Shown here in pieces: positions 1-7,606 of a stretch of DNA of 64,000 nucleotides (positions are counted from its first letter, which is position 1; each line of letters opens with the position of its first letter). The translations under genes and the position numbers were made by a program. The stretch comes from AP-15 sp963716115 (GTDB lineage Bacteria; Pseudomonadota; Alphaproteobacteria; ATCC43930; CGMCC-115725), in contig CAVQSZ010000033.1 of assembly GCA_963716115.1 (NCBI GenBank), positions 189,815 through 253,814 on the forward strand. The letters are read 5' to 3'. Under the pieces are notes generated by a model. It had not been told where the DNA came from and ran no database searches. It was given only the letters and a program-made list of their open reading frames with translations.

Positions 1-537
1 GAGCGGTCGCCAACCCCGGTTGGATGACCGGCGGCTTCGACCCGGTCGGCGGCTTCACCGTCACCTGGAACCGGCTCTACATCATCCTGTTCTGCTTCAT
101 CGTGCTGGGCGCGATCGCGCTGATCCTCTATCGGACCACGTTCGGGCTGCATATGCGCGCCGTGACCCAGAACCGCCCGATGGCCTCGGCGATGGGGATC
201 CGCACCGCGCGGGTCGACGCGCTGACCTTCGGCCTCGGCTCCGGGATCGCCGGGATGGCGGGCGTGGCGCTGAGCCAGATCGGCAATGTCAGCCCCAATC
301 TCGGCACGATCTACATCGTCGACAGTTTTTTGGTCGTGGTCTTCGGCGGCGTCGGCAACCTCATGGGAACCCTGGTCGGCGCACTGACCCTCGGCATCGC
401 TCAACAAGCTCCTCGAGCCGGTCGCCGGCGCCATCCTCGGCAAGATCGTCGTGCTGGTCGCGATCATCCTGTTTATCCAGCGCCGGCCGCGCGGCCTTTT
501 TGCGCTGAAGGGCCGCACCGCCGAGGCGGAGGGTTGA
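1..537 (+). CDS. urtB: Urea ABC transporter inner-membrane permease UrtB, 5'-partial and frameshifted
   Basis: This is the C-terminal part of a LivH-type permease of the urea (UrtABCDE) importer. The gene runs in from outside the window, and translation is open from base 3. Membrane segments are visible around NRLYIILFCFIVLGAIALI, and a permease loop holds ARVDALTFGLGSGIAGMAG. Near base 408 the frame breaks: before it the protein ends in GALTLGI, and after it the normal tail NKLLEPVAGAILGKIVVLV continues one base later, to the tga at 535-537. One extra base in 'atcgctcaacaag' explains it. urtC starts four bases after the stop, so the operon order is normal. Identity is by family knowledge plus the neighbours; whether the frameshift is real or a read error is open. 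Confidence 0.85.
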
Positions 538-540
538 GCC

Positions 541-1683
541 GTGGCGGCGTCGCGCCGCGCCCGCGAAAGACGCCCGTGGGGCCCGGGCTTCTGGGCCGGC
601 TTCGCCGCGTGCGCGCTGGTGCTGGTCGCTGTGGTCCCGGCGCTCAACCTGTGGCTCCCGCCCAACTCGCCGATCGCGCTGCCCGACTACCTCGTGCCGC
701 TGCTCGGCAAATATCTGTGCTATGCGCTGCTCGCGCTGAGCCTCGATTTGATCTGGGGCTATGCCGGGATATTGAGCCTCGGCCAGGGCGCGTTCTTCGC
801 TCTGGGCGGCTATTGCATGGGCATGCACCTGATGCGCCAGATCGGGACGCGCGGCGTCTACGGCAATCCGGTGCTGCCCGACTTCATGGTCTTTCTCAAC
901 TGGAAATCGCTGCCTTGGTATTGGTGGGGCTTCGACCATTTCGCCTTCGCGGCGGTGATGGCGCTGCTGGTCCCCGGCCTGCTCGCCTTCGTCTTCGGCT
1001 GGTTCGCCTTTCGCTCGCGGGTCACCGGCGTCTATCTCTCGATCATCACCCAGGCGATGACCTATGCGCTCTTATTGGCCTTCTTCCGCAACGACATGGG
1101 CTTTGGCGGCAACAACGGGCTGACCGATTTCAAGGACCTGCTCGGCTGGGACCTGCACCGGCCGGGGACGCGGCTCGGCCTCTACATCGCCTCGGCGGCG
1201 GCGCTCGGGCTCGGCTATCTGATCTGCCGCTTCATCGTCGTCTCCAAGCTAGGCCGCGTGCTGCTGGCGGTCCGCGACGCCGAGAGCCGGGTCCGCTTTC
1301 TCGGCTATGAGGTGACGCATGTGAAGGTGTTCGTGTTCACCGTGTCGGCGCTGCTCGCGGGGTTGGCCGGCGCGCTCTACGTGCCGCAGGTCGGGATCAT
1401 CAACCCCAGCGAGTTCTCCCCCGCCAATTCGATCGAGGTCGCCGTCTGGGTCTCGGTCGGCGGGCGAGGGACCCTGGTCGGGGCGGTGATCGGGGCGATC
1501 CTCGTCAACCTCGCAAAAAGCTGGCTGACGGGGGCCGCGCCGGAGACCTGGCTGTTCGTCCTCGGCTCGCTGTTCGTGCTGGCGACCCTGGTCTTTCCGC
1601 GCGGGCTGGTCGGCCTGGCGCGGCGGCTGCGCCCGGCGCGGCCGAGCCCGCCGGCGGCGATCCCGGCCGGGGGGCAGGCATGA
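541..1683 (+). CDS. urtC: Urea ABC transporter permease UrtC
   Basis: This LivM-type permease of 380 residues forms the membrane channel of the urea importer with UrtB. It starts with GTG directly after urtB. The protein is strongly hydrophobic, with about nine membrane segments. It shows the glycine-rich NNGLTDF loop (around residue 195), the EAA-like cytoplasmic stretch near RDAESRVRFLGYEVTHVKV, and the UrtC-type ending VNLAKSWLTGAAPETWLF followed by FPRGLVGLARR, which separates it from ordinary LivM. Its last codons overlap the urtD start (atga at 1680-1683), typical of translational coupling. Length fits the family. Confidence 0.93.
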   Translation: MAASRRARERRPWGPGFWAGFAACALVLVAVVPALNLWLPPNSPIALPDYLVPLLGKYLCYALLALSLDLIWGYAGILSLGQGAFFALGGYCMGMHLMRQIGTRGVYGNPVLPDFMVFLNWKSLPWYWWGFDHFAFAAVMALLVPGLLAFVFGWFAFRSRVTGVYLSIITQAMTYALLLAFFRNDMGFGGNNGLTDFKDLLGWDLHRPGTRLGLYIASAAALGLGYLICRFIVVSKLGRVLLAVRDAESRVRFLGYEVTHVKVFVFTVSALLAGLAGALYVPQVGIINPSEFSPANSIEVAVWVSVGGRGTLVGAVIGAILVNLAKSWLTGAAPETWLFVLGSLFVLATLVFPRGLVGLARRLRPARPSPPAAIPAGGQA

Positions 1684-2438
1684 TCCCGCCGCGGCCGATC
1701 AGCGACGCGCTCCTCTATCTCGACGGCGTCACGGTCAGCTTTGACGGCTTCAAGGCGCTGGACGGCTTGTCCCTGGTGCTCGACAGGGGCGAGCTGAGAA
1801 CCGTGATCGGCCCGAACGGGGCCGGCAAGACGACGATGATGGACGTGATCACCGGCAAGACCCGGCCCGATTCCGGCGAGGTGCTGTTCGCCGGCGAGGC
1901 CGATCTGACCCGGCTCGACGAAAGCCAGATCGCCAATCTCGGCATCGGCCGCAAGTTTCAGCAGCCGACCGTGTTCGAGAACCTGACCGTGCTCGAAAAC
2001 CTCGACCTCGCCCTCGAAGATCGGCGCGGCGCGTGGCGGACCCTGTTCAGCCGCCTGACCCCCGGCAAGCGCGAGCGCATCGAGGCCACGCTTGGCCGCA
2101 TCGGCCTGATCGAGCAGCGTGCGCTGCCGGCGGGCGGCTTGAGCCACGGGCAAAAGCAATGGCTCGAGATCGGCATGCTGTTGATCCACGACCGCACCTT
2201 GCTGCTGCTCGACGAGCCGGTCGCCGGCATGACCGACCACGAGACCGAGGAGACCGCCGCGCTGATCCTCGATCTGGCGAGGGACCGCACGATCGTCGTG
2301 GTCGAGCACGACATGGCGTTTGTCCGCAGCCTCGCGGCCAAGGTGACCGTGCTGCACGAGGGCTCGGTGCTGGCCGAAGGCTCGATCGACCACGTGCAGA
2401 ACGACCCCCGCGTCATCGACGTCTATCTCGGCCGCTGA
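1680..2438 (+). CDS. urtD: Urea ABC transporter ATP-binding protein UrtD
   Basis: First of the two ATPases that power the urea importer (252 residues, cytoplasmic, LivG-like). Walker A is GPNGAGKTT (about residues 43-51). The Q-loop region reads GRKFQQPTVFENLTVLENL, a pattern characteristic of UrtD. The signature is the degenerate GGLSHGQKQWLEIGM rather than LSGGQ, also usual in UrtD. Walker B is LLLLDEPVAGM, and the switch histidine lies in VVVEHDMAFV. The start overlaps the urtC stop by four bases. Confidence 0.95.
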   Translation: MIPPRPISDALLYLDGVTVSFDGFKALDGLSLVLDRGELRTVIGPNGAGKTTMMDVITGKTRPDSGEVLFAGEADLTRLDESQIANLGIGRKFQQPTVFENLTVLENLDLALEDRRGAWRTLFSRLTPGKRERIEATLGRIGLIEQRALPAGGLSHGQKQWLEIGMLLIHDRTLLLLDEPVAGMTDHETEETAALILDLARDRTIVVVEHDMAFVRSLAAKVTVLHEGSVLAEGSIDHVQNDPRVIDVYLGR

Positions 2439-2462
2439 CAGATTGAAACCGAGATTCTATGT

Positions 2463-2584
2463 CGTCATTGCGAGCCCACGGGTCGGCGCGACGCCGCCCG
2501 AGGACAGGCCGCGAAGCAATCTCGGGCCGACATCGTTCGCCCCGTCGAGATTGCGTCGTCGCGCGATGCGCTCCTCGCAATGAC
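2463..2584. repeat. Palindromic intergenic repeat with cgtcattgcgag / ctcgcaatgac ends
   Basis: The left arm at 2463-2474 (cgtcattgcgag) is the reverse complement of the right arm at 2574-2584 (ctcgcaatgac). Between them lie a second imperfect inverted pair, gaagcaatctcg and cgagattgcgtc. This type of short dispersed palindrome is common in intergenic DNA of Rhizobiales and Rhodospirillales. It sits between urtD and urtE, and an ATG inside its right arm (2580) creates a false upstream start for urtE. Confidence 0.7.
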
Positions 2585-2603
2585 AGCCCATCGAAAATTG
2601 CAC

Positions 2604-3299
2604 ATGCTGACGGTCGAGGCGGTCGATCTCTATTATGGCGCGAGCCATGCCTTGCGCCGCGTCAGCCTGACCGCGCAGAAGGGCGAGGTCACCTGCATCC
2701 TCGGCCGCAACGGGGTCGGCAAGACCAGCCTCTTGCGCGCAATCTTCGGCCTGCACCCGATCCGCTCCGGCCGCATCCTGTGGGAGGACCGGGCGCTGTC
2801 CCGGCTGCCGCCGCACGAGCGCGCCCGCGCCGGGCTGGCGCTGGTGCCGCAGGGCCGCGAGATCTTCTCGCGCCTCAGCGTGCTCGAAAACCTGCAGACC
2901 GGCTTTGCGCCGCTGCCGCGCCCGCTGCGCCATGTCCCGGACGAGATCTTCGTCCTGTTCCCGGCGTTGAAGGAGATGCTGCACCGCCGCGGCGGCGACC
3001 TGTCCGGCGGCCAGCAGCAGCAGCTGGCGATCGCCCGCGCGCTCGTCACCCGGCCCCGGCTCCTGGTCCTCGACGAGCCGACCGAAGGCATCCAGCCCTC
3101 GATCATCAAGGACATCGAGCGGGTGATCCGCGGTCTCGCAGCGCGCGGCGACATGGCGATCCTGCTGGTCGAGCAGTATTTCGAGTTCGCCCGCGACCTC
3201 GCCGCGGCCTACGCCGTCATGCAGCGCGGCGAGATCGTCCTCGCCGGCCGCCGCGAGGACATGGACGAAGCCGCGGTCCGCAGCTATCTGACGGTGTGA
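2604..3299 (+). CDS. urtE: Urea ABC transporter ATP-binding protein UrtE
   Basis: Second ATPase of the urea importer (231 residues, LivF-like). It begins MLTVEAVDLYYGASHALR, the usual UrtE opening. I choose the ATG at 2604 because the in-frame ATG at 2580 lies inside the palindromic repeat. Walker A is GRNGVGKTS, the Q-loop LVPQGREIFSRLSVLENL, the signature LSGGQQQQLAIARAL, Walker B LLVLDEPTEGIQPS, and the ending LLVEQYFEFARDLAAAYAV is typical. About 165 bases of repeat-bearing DNA separate it from urtD, so co-transcription is likely but interrupted. No urease genes follow; the next gene is antisense. Confidence 0.93.
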   Translation: MLTVEAVDLYYGASHALRRVSLTAQKGEVTCILGRNGVGKTSLLRAIFGLHPIRSGRILWEDRALSRLPPHERARAGLALVPQGREIFSRLSVLENLQTGFAPLPRPLRHVPDEIFVLFPALKEMLHRRGGDLSGGQQQQLAIARALVTRPRLLVLDEPTEGIQPSIIKDIERVIRGLAARGDMAILLVEQYFEFARDLAAAYAVMQRGEIVLAGRREDMDEAAVRSYLTV

Positions 3300-3303
3300 A
3301 GCT

Positions 3304-4023
3304 TCACTCCGCCTCGACCGGCGGGGTGAAGATGTAGCCGCTGCCGCGCACCGTCTTGATCAGCGTCGGCCGTTGCGGGTCACCTTCGAGCTTGCGCCGC
3401 AGCCGGCCGACCTGGACGTCGATTGTGCGGTCGAACGGCCCGGCCTCGCGGTTGCGGGCGAGGTCGAGGAGGCGGTCGCGGCTCAGCACCTGGTTGGCGT
3501 TGTTGACGAAGGCCGCCAGCAGGTCGAACTCGCCGGTGGTCAGCCGGACATCCTCGCCGGCGGGCGAGATCAGCTCGCGGCTCGAAAGGTCGAGGTTCCA
3601 GCCGGCGAAGCGGAGCCGCGCGCGGGGCGCCGCCGGCCGCTCCGCAGCGCGGCTCGAAGCCCGGCGCAGAACGCTCTTGACCCGCGCCAGCAGCTCGCGC
3701 AGGTGGAAGGGCTTGGGCAGATAGTCGTCGGCCCCCATCTCGAGCCCGATGATGCGGTCGACGGTCTCGCCGCGCCCGGTCAGGATGATGATCCCGACCT
3801 CCAATTCTTCTCGCAGCGAGCGCGCCAGGGTCAGCCCGTCCTCGCCCGGCAGCATCAGGTCGAGAATCACGAGATCGACCGGGGCCTGCGCCATGACCCG
3901 GCGCATCTCCGCCCCGTCATGCGCGGTCGACACCCGGTAGCCCTCGCTCGACAGATAGTCCTGGACCAGGTCGCAGATCTCGCGCTGGTCGTCGACAACC
4001 AGGATATGGCCATTGTCGTTCAT
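3304..4023 (-). CDS. OmpR-family two-component response regulator
   Basis: DNA-binding response regulator of 239 residues. The receiver domain comes first: ILVVDDQREICDLV, phospho-acceptor Asp in VILDLMLPGEDG, Thr in IILTGRG, Lys in DDYLPKPFH. A winged-helix Trans_reg_C domain follows, with LTTGEFDLLAAFVNN and the recognition region RTIDVQVGRLRRKLEGDP, ending IKTVRGSGYIF. I choose the ATG at 4023 (MNDNGHILVV); the frame is open 12 codons upstream but that adds nothing conserved. It converges on urtE with only four bases between stops and is divergent from the ECF sigma gene. No sensor kinase is adjacent, so its partner is unknown. Confidence 0.93.
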   Translation of the reverse strand: MNDNGHILVVDDQREICDLVQDYLSSEGYRVSTAHDGAEMRRVMAQAPVDLVILDLMLPGEDGLTLARSLREELEVGIIILTGRGETVDRIIGLEMGADDYLPKPFHLRELLARVKSVLRRASSRAAERPAAPRARLRFAGWNLDLSSRELISPAGEDVRLTTGEFDLLAAFVNNANQVLSRDRLLDLARNREAGPFDRTIDVQVGRLRRKLEGDPQRPTLIKTVRGSGYIFTPPVEAE

Positions 4024-4149
4024 GCCGGCCGGCTCAGCTCGCCTCGCTCGTTGCTCCACCCTGCCGACCGATCGGCGCGGCCGGAGGGGCGACTATACAT
4101 GCGGGCCATCATACATATGGTTACAAATTCTTACACAAAATCAGGCGGC
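4024..4149. promoter_or_regulatory. Divergent intergenic region between response regulator and ECF sigma factor
   Basis: 126 bases lie between the two divergent starts. The part from about 4095 to 4162 is clearly richer in A and T than its surroundings (for example ggttacaaattcttacaca), as expected for back-to-back promoters. No convincing -35/-10 pair can be named by eye. Shared or autoregulatory control is inference from geometry only. Confidence 0.35.
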
Positions 4150-4815
4150 ATGACATTATCGGATTACACCGCCCCGATAGATTCCGGCCATCACAAATCG
4201 GCGCACCTCGCCGGTTGCCGACAGCGCCAGGAGCATGTCGTGGCTGATATCCATCGTCAGATCGAAGCCGAAATCCCGCGCCTGCGGCGCTATGCACGCG
4301 CCCTGACCCGCGACGCCTTCGCCGCCGACGATCTGGTTCAGGACAGCTTGGCCCGCGCGCTCGGCAAGCTGCACCTGTGGCAGGAGGGGACCGACCTGCG
4401 GGCCTGGCTGTTCACGATCCTGCACAACCAATACGTGAGCCACGTGCGGCGCGCCGTGCGGGAAGGGATCGCGGTCGGGCTGAGCGACGGCGAGCCGCTG
4501 CTGACCCGCGCCCCGCCTCAGGGCCACCGGCTCGAGCTGCGCGACCTCGAGCGCGCGATGGCGCGGCTGCCGGCGGAGCAGCGCACGGTCATCCTGCTGA
4601 TCGGGCTGGAAGGGATGCGCTACGAGGAAGTCGCCGCGGTGCTCGACGTGCCGGTCGGGACGGTGCGCTCGCGCCTGTCGCGCGGCCGCAGGGCCTTGCG
4701 CAGGCTGATGGGCTTCGGGCCTGACGAGGACGAGGAGACCGCCGCGGGCGGCGGCCGACGCGCGGTCGCGAACCGGTCCGCCGGGAGCGCCGCAGCGTCG
4801 CCCCGTTGGCAATAA
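4150..4815 (+). CDS. ECF-subfamily RNA polymerase sigma factor
   Basis: Sigma-70-family factor with the short ECF layout (about 221 residues). Region 2 spans IPRLRRYARALTRDAFAADD to TDLRAWLFTILHNQYV, with the LVQDSLARAL helix used for core binding and -10 melting. Region 4 spans LERAMARLPAEQRTVILLI to VPVGTVRSRLSRGRRALRRL, a helix-turn-helix for -35 recognition. No anti-sigma gene is adjacent. The start is uncertain: ATG 4150, an upstream ATG at 4117 and GTG 4240 are all in frame; the conserved part begins after 4240. A weak Ala/Arg-rich tail follows region 4. Confidence 0.88.
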   Translation: MTLSDYTAPIDSGHHKSAHLAGCRQRQEHVVADIHRQIEAEIPRLRRYARALTRDAFAADDLVQDSLARALGKLHLWQEGTDLRAWLFTILHNQYVSHVRRAVREGIAVGLSDGEPLLTRAPPQGHRLELRDLERAMARLPAEQRTVILLIGLEGMRYEEVAAVLDVPVGTVRSRLSRGRRALRRLMGFGPDEDEETAAGGGRRAVANRSAGSAAASPRWQ

Positions 4816-4816
4816 G

Positions 4817-4836
4817 GCGGGCCTTCGGCCGCCCGC
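4817..4836 (+). terminator. Possible hairpin terminator after the sigma gene
   Basis: Two bases past the taa stop, gcgggc (4817-4822) can pair with gcccgc (4831-4836) around an 8-base loop. A short T-rich patch appears only about 15 bases further on, so intrinsic termination would be weak. Confidence 0.35.
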
Positions 4837-4894
4837 TTGCCGTTGCGGCTTTTGCCTGAGAGGCGCGCACCGCTCGCATCGAGGGTATTGAGCG

Positions 4895-5446
4895 ATGCTC
4901 CGGACCGCCGACATCCGCGGCCGCATCCGTCTTGCCATCGGCGACATCACCCAACTGCGGGTCGACGCCATCGTCAACGCCGCGAACGCCGCGCTGCTCG
5001 GCGGCGGCGGCGTCGACGGCGCCATTCATCGCGCCGCCGGCCCCGAGCTTCTGGCGGAGTGCCGAAGCCTGGGCGGATGCCCGCCCGGCGAGGCGCGTCT
5101 GACCCGCGGCTACCGACTGCCGGCGGCGTTCGTCGTCCACACCGTCGGACCGGTCTGGCGGGGCGGCGGCGATGGCGAGGAGCTGGTCCTGAAAAGCTGC
5201 TACGCCGCCTGCCTCGCGATCGCGCGGGCGCAGCGGCTTCGCGACATCGCCTTCCCGGCCATCGCCACCGGCGTCTACGGCTACCCGCACGAGGAGGCCG
5301 CGCAAATCGCGGTCGAGGCGGCATGGGCGCATCTCGCGGCGCACGACGCGCCCGACCGGGTGGTCTTTGTCTGCTTCAATCCCGCGACGCAGGAGGCCTA
5401 CCGCACGGCGCTCGCCGCCCGAGCGCAGACTCCCGATCCGCATTGA
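4895..5446 (+). CDS. Macro-domain O-acetyl-ADP-ribose deacetylase (YmdB-like)
   Basis: Single-domain macro protein of 183 residues, the size of YmdB-type enzymes that hydrolyse O-acetyl-ADP-ribose or ADP-ribose esters. Visible motifs are GDITQLRVDAIVNAANAAL (conserved Asn pair), the glycine-rich LLGGGGVDGAIHRAAG substrate loop with the catalytic Asp, GYRLPAAFVVHTVGPVW, and the second loop AIATGVYGYPHEEAAQIAV. It stands alone between the sigma gene and a VOC gene, so its biological partner cannot be read from context. Confidence 0.92.
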   Translation: MLRTADIRGRIRLAIGDITQLRVDAIVNAANAALLGGGGVDGAIHRAAGPELLAECRSLGGCPPGEARLTRGYRLPAAFVVHTVGPVWRGGGDGEELVLKSCYAACLAIARAQRLRDIAFPAIATGVYGYPHEEAAQIAVEAAWAHLAAHDAPDRVVFVCFNPATQEAYRTALAARAQTPDPH

Positions 5447-5559
5447 GGCGGGAGGCCGCGCCGCAGAGAATGCCGAGCCGCACCGGCATCGACCTTGGAG
5501 CGCGATGCCTGCCATAATGCCGAGCCGAGGCTCCAGCACCGATCGGGAGGTATCAAGCC

Positions 5560-6000
5560 ATGACCGACAAACCGCGGCTCGTCGGCATCAACCACGTCGC
5601 CATCGAGGTCGGGGACATCGAGGAAGCGCTCGCGTTCTACGGTAAGATCTTCGACTTCACCCTGCGCGGCAAGCGAGCGGGCAACGCCTTCATCGAGCTT
5701 GGCGACCAATTCATCAACATGATGGAGACGCCGACGCCGCATGTCGACCAGCGCCGGCATTTCGGGCTCGTCGTCGACGACCGGTCGAGCGTGCGCGCGC
5801 GGGTGGAGGCCGCCGGCGGCAAGCTCTTGCCGGGGCCGTTCCTCGATTTCCTCGACCCGTGGGGCAATCGCGTCGAAATCATCGAATATTCGAATATTCA
5901 GTTCACCAAGGCGCCCCAGGTATTGCGCGCGATGGATTTCGACCTCGATAAGAACGAGAATGCGTTGCGCGAGCTGGCTGACAAGGGGATGGTCCCTTAA
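5560..6000 (+). CDS. VOC (glyoxalase/bleomycin-resistance fold) protein
   Basis: 146-residue vicinal-oxygen-chelate protein with two beta-alpha-beta-beta-beta modules: the first around GINHVAIEVGDIEEALAFYG, the second around HFGLVVDDRSSVRARVEAAG, ending in PWGNRVEIIEYSN. A His near the N-terminus and a Glu near the end are placed like VOC metal ligands. A clear ribosome site (gggagg) lies nine bases before the ATG. The C-terminal 35 residues extend beyond the fold. The substrate cannot be assigned; the neighbouring GST and HpaB-type genes hint at catabolism or detoxification. Confidence 0.8.
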   Translation: MTDKPRLVGINHVAIEVGDIEEALAFYGKIFDFTLRGKRAGNAFIELGDQFINMMETPTPHVDQRRHFGLVVDDRSSVRARVEAAGGKLLPGPFLDFLDPWGNRVEIIEYSNIQFTKAPQVLRAMDFDLDKNENALRELADKGMVP

Positions 6001-6050
6001 GATCGGAGTTCAATTCAAATTGTTTCCATCTAGATCGATAAATTGCTCGT

Positions 6051-6136
6051 CATTCCCGCGAAATCGGGAATCCAGGCCTCCGGCGCCGCAGCAGTGGCCC
6101 TGGACCCCCGCTTTCCCCACGGGACAAGCCCGTGGG
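6051..6136. repeat. Intergenic hairpin repeat (cgtcattcccgcgaaa type)
   Basis: attcccg (6052-6058) pairs with cgggaat (6065-6071), and cccacggg (6116-6123) pairs with cccgtggg (6129-6136) over a five-base loop. The unit opens with the cgtcattcccgcgaaa signature of dispersed alphaproteobacterial repeats. It fills most of the gap between the VOC gene and the next gene. It lacks a T-run and is better read as a repeat than as a terminator. Confidence 0.6.
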
Positions 6137-6198
6137 CTGAAGGCGCACGGGGCGACGATAGTTGTCCGGCGGCCCGGCACCACACGGAGGGAACGGCA

Positions 6199-6831
6199 AT
6201 GGCGAACGGCCTGCTGATCGCGGCGTTCGATTTCTCGAACGTCGCCGAGGACGAGTTCAACGACTGGTACGATTTGGAGCACATCCCCGAGCGGCGGCGC
6301 GTCCCGGGCTTTTTGAGCTGTGAGCGCTGGATCGGCGCCGACGACGCGCGGCAGTCGGTCGCCACCTACGACCTCGCCGGCCTCTCGGTGCTGCAAGGCC
6401 CGGCCTACCGCGCGATCGGCGGCGAGAATCTGTCGCCGTGGTCGAAACGGGTGACCGCCGGGTGCCGTCGCCTGTTGCGCTTCGAGGGCGACCAGATCCT
6501 GCCCGGCGACATGGCCGCGCCCGAGGATGCCGGCGGCATCCTGCTGGTGGCGATGACCCCGGCTCCGGCGGTCGAGACCGCGTTCAACGCATGGTACGAC
6601 ACCGAGCACGCGCCGGCCCTGGCCCGCGTGCCCGGCGTGCTCTGCGCCCGCCGCTTCCGCGCCGCCGGCCACCCGGGATATGTCGCGCTCTACCACCTGG
6701 CCTCGCCCGCGATCCCGAACGGCCCCGAGTGGAAGCGGGCCAGCGAGTCGACGCCGATGCCGGACCACGTGCGGCCGCACATCAGCGACCGCCTGCGCCT
6801 TCTCTGCCGGGCATACCAGCGCGCGGCCTAG
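6199..6831 (+). CDS. Tandem dimeric alpha-beta-barrel protein (EthD-like), function unknown
   Basis: 210 residues made of two similar halves. The first has AFDFSNVAEDEFNDWYDLEH then IPERRRVPGFLSCERW. The second has PAVETAFNAWYDTEHAPAL then ARVPGVLCARRF. This internal duplication and the FNxWYDxEH-x-P pattern are typical of ferredoxin-like dimeric barrel proteins of the EthD/DUF4286 kind, which often accompany oxygenases and aromatic degradation. Start: ATG 6199 with cggaggg nine bases upstream; the frame is open to 6043 but that part lies in a repeat. It stands directly before a GST and an HpaB-type oxygenase in the same direction, so an accessory role in the same pathway is inferred. Confidence 0.7.
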   Translation: MANGLLIAAFDFSNVAEDEFNDWYDLEHIPERRRVPGFLSCERWIGADDARQSVATYDLAGLSVLQGPAYRAIGGENLSPWSKRVTAGCRRLLRFEGDQILPGDMAAPEDAGGILLVAMTPAPAVETAFNAWYDTEHAPALARVPGVLCARRFRAAGHPGYVALYHLASPAIPNGPEWKRASESTPMPDHVRPHISDRLRLLCRAYQRAA

Positions 6832-6840
6832 GGTGCGGCG

Positions 6841-7563
6841 ATGCCCTACGAGCTTTATTATTGGGCCGGCATCCAGGGCCGCGGCGAATTCGTCCGCCTG
6901 GCGCTGGAGGAGGCGGCGGCCGAATATGTCGATGTCGCCCGGCAGCCCGGAGGCGAGAGCGCGATGATGCGCCTCGTCGGCGGCGACGGGGCGGCGCGGC
7001 CGCCCTTCGCCCCGCCCTTCCTGAAAAGCGGCAGGCTCCTGATCGGCCAGACCGCGAACATCCTGTTGTTCCTCGGCGAGCGTCACGGGCTGGCCCCGAG
7101 CGCCGAGGCCGGCCGGCTGTGGGCGCACCAATTGCAGCTGACGATCGCCGATTTCGTCGACGAGATCCACGATACCCACCATCCGATCGCCGGCAGCCTC
7201 TACTACGAGGACCAGCGCGCCGAGGCCCGGGCGCGCGCCGCCGACTTCGTCAAGTCGCGGATGCCGAAATACCTCGGATACTTCGAGAAGGTGCTGGGGC
7301 AATCCAAGCCCGACAATCCGCACCTCGTCGGCGCCCGGCTCTCCTACCCCGACCTGTCGCTGTTCCAGATCGTCTGCGGGCTGCGCTACGCCTTCCCCCG
7401 CGCCATGGCGCGGCTGGAGCCGCAACATCCGCTTGTCGTCGCCGTCCACGACCGGGTCGCCGCCCGGCCGCGCGTCGCCGCCTATCTGGCGTCGGACCGC
7501 CGGATCGCGTTCAACGAGCACGGCGTCTTCCGGCATTACCCCGAGCTCGACGCGGCGGCGTAG
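6841..7563 (+). CDS. Glutathione S-transferase family protein
   Basis: 240-residue cytosolic GST. The N-terminal thioredoxin-fold part begins YELYYWAGIQGRGEFVRLAL, resembling the sigma/mu start with an early Tyr cluster, and continues to GQTANILLFLGERHGLAP, where the glutathione-binding Gln-Thr turn sits. The all-alpha domain follows, with LSYPDLSLFQIVCGLRYAF (the conserved Asp of the N-capping box) and a C-terminal helix. It begins nine bases after the previous stop and is followed 43 bases later by the HpaB-type gene. Substrate unknown. Confidence 0.87.
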   Translation: MPYELYYWAGIQGRGEFVRLALEEAAAEYVDVARQPGGESAMMRLVGGDGAARPPFAPPFLKSGRLLIGQTANILLFLGERHGLAPSAEAGRLWAHQLQLTIADFVDEIHDTHHPIAGSLYYEDQRAEARARAADFVKSRMPKYLGYFEKVLGQSKPDNPHLVGARLSYPDLSLFQIVCGLRYAFPRAMARLEPQHPLVVAVHDRVAARPRVAAYLASDRRIAFNEHGVFRHYPELDAAA

Positions 7564-7606
7564 AGCGTTTTTCGGGCGCGGTTCGACCGGGAAGGAGGAG
7601 GCGGGA

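Noticed and set aside
1377..2393. 338-codon minus-strand frame opposite urtC/urtD
   Set aside because: Shadow of the urea transporter genes.
4150..4815. ECF sigma factor as EcfG of the general stress response
   Set aside because: No NepR-like small gene and no PhyR-type regulator beside it; the neighbouring regulator is OmpR-type.
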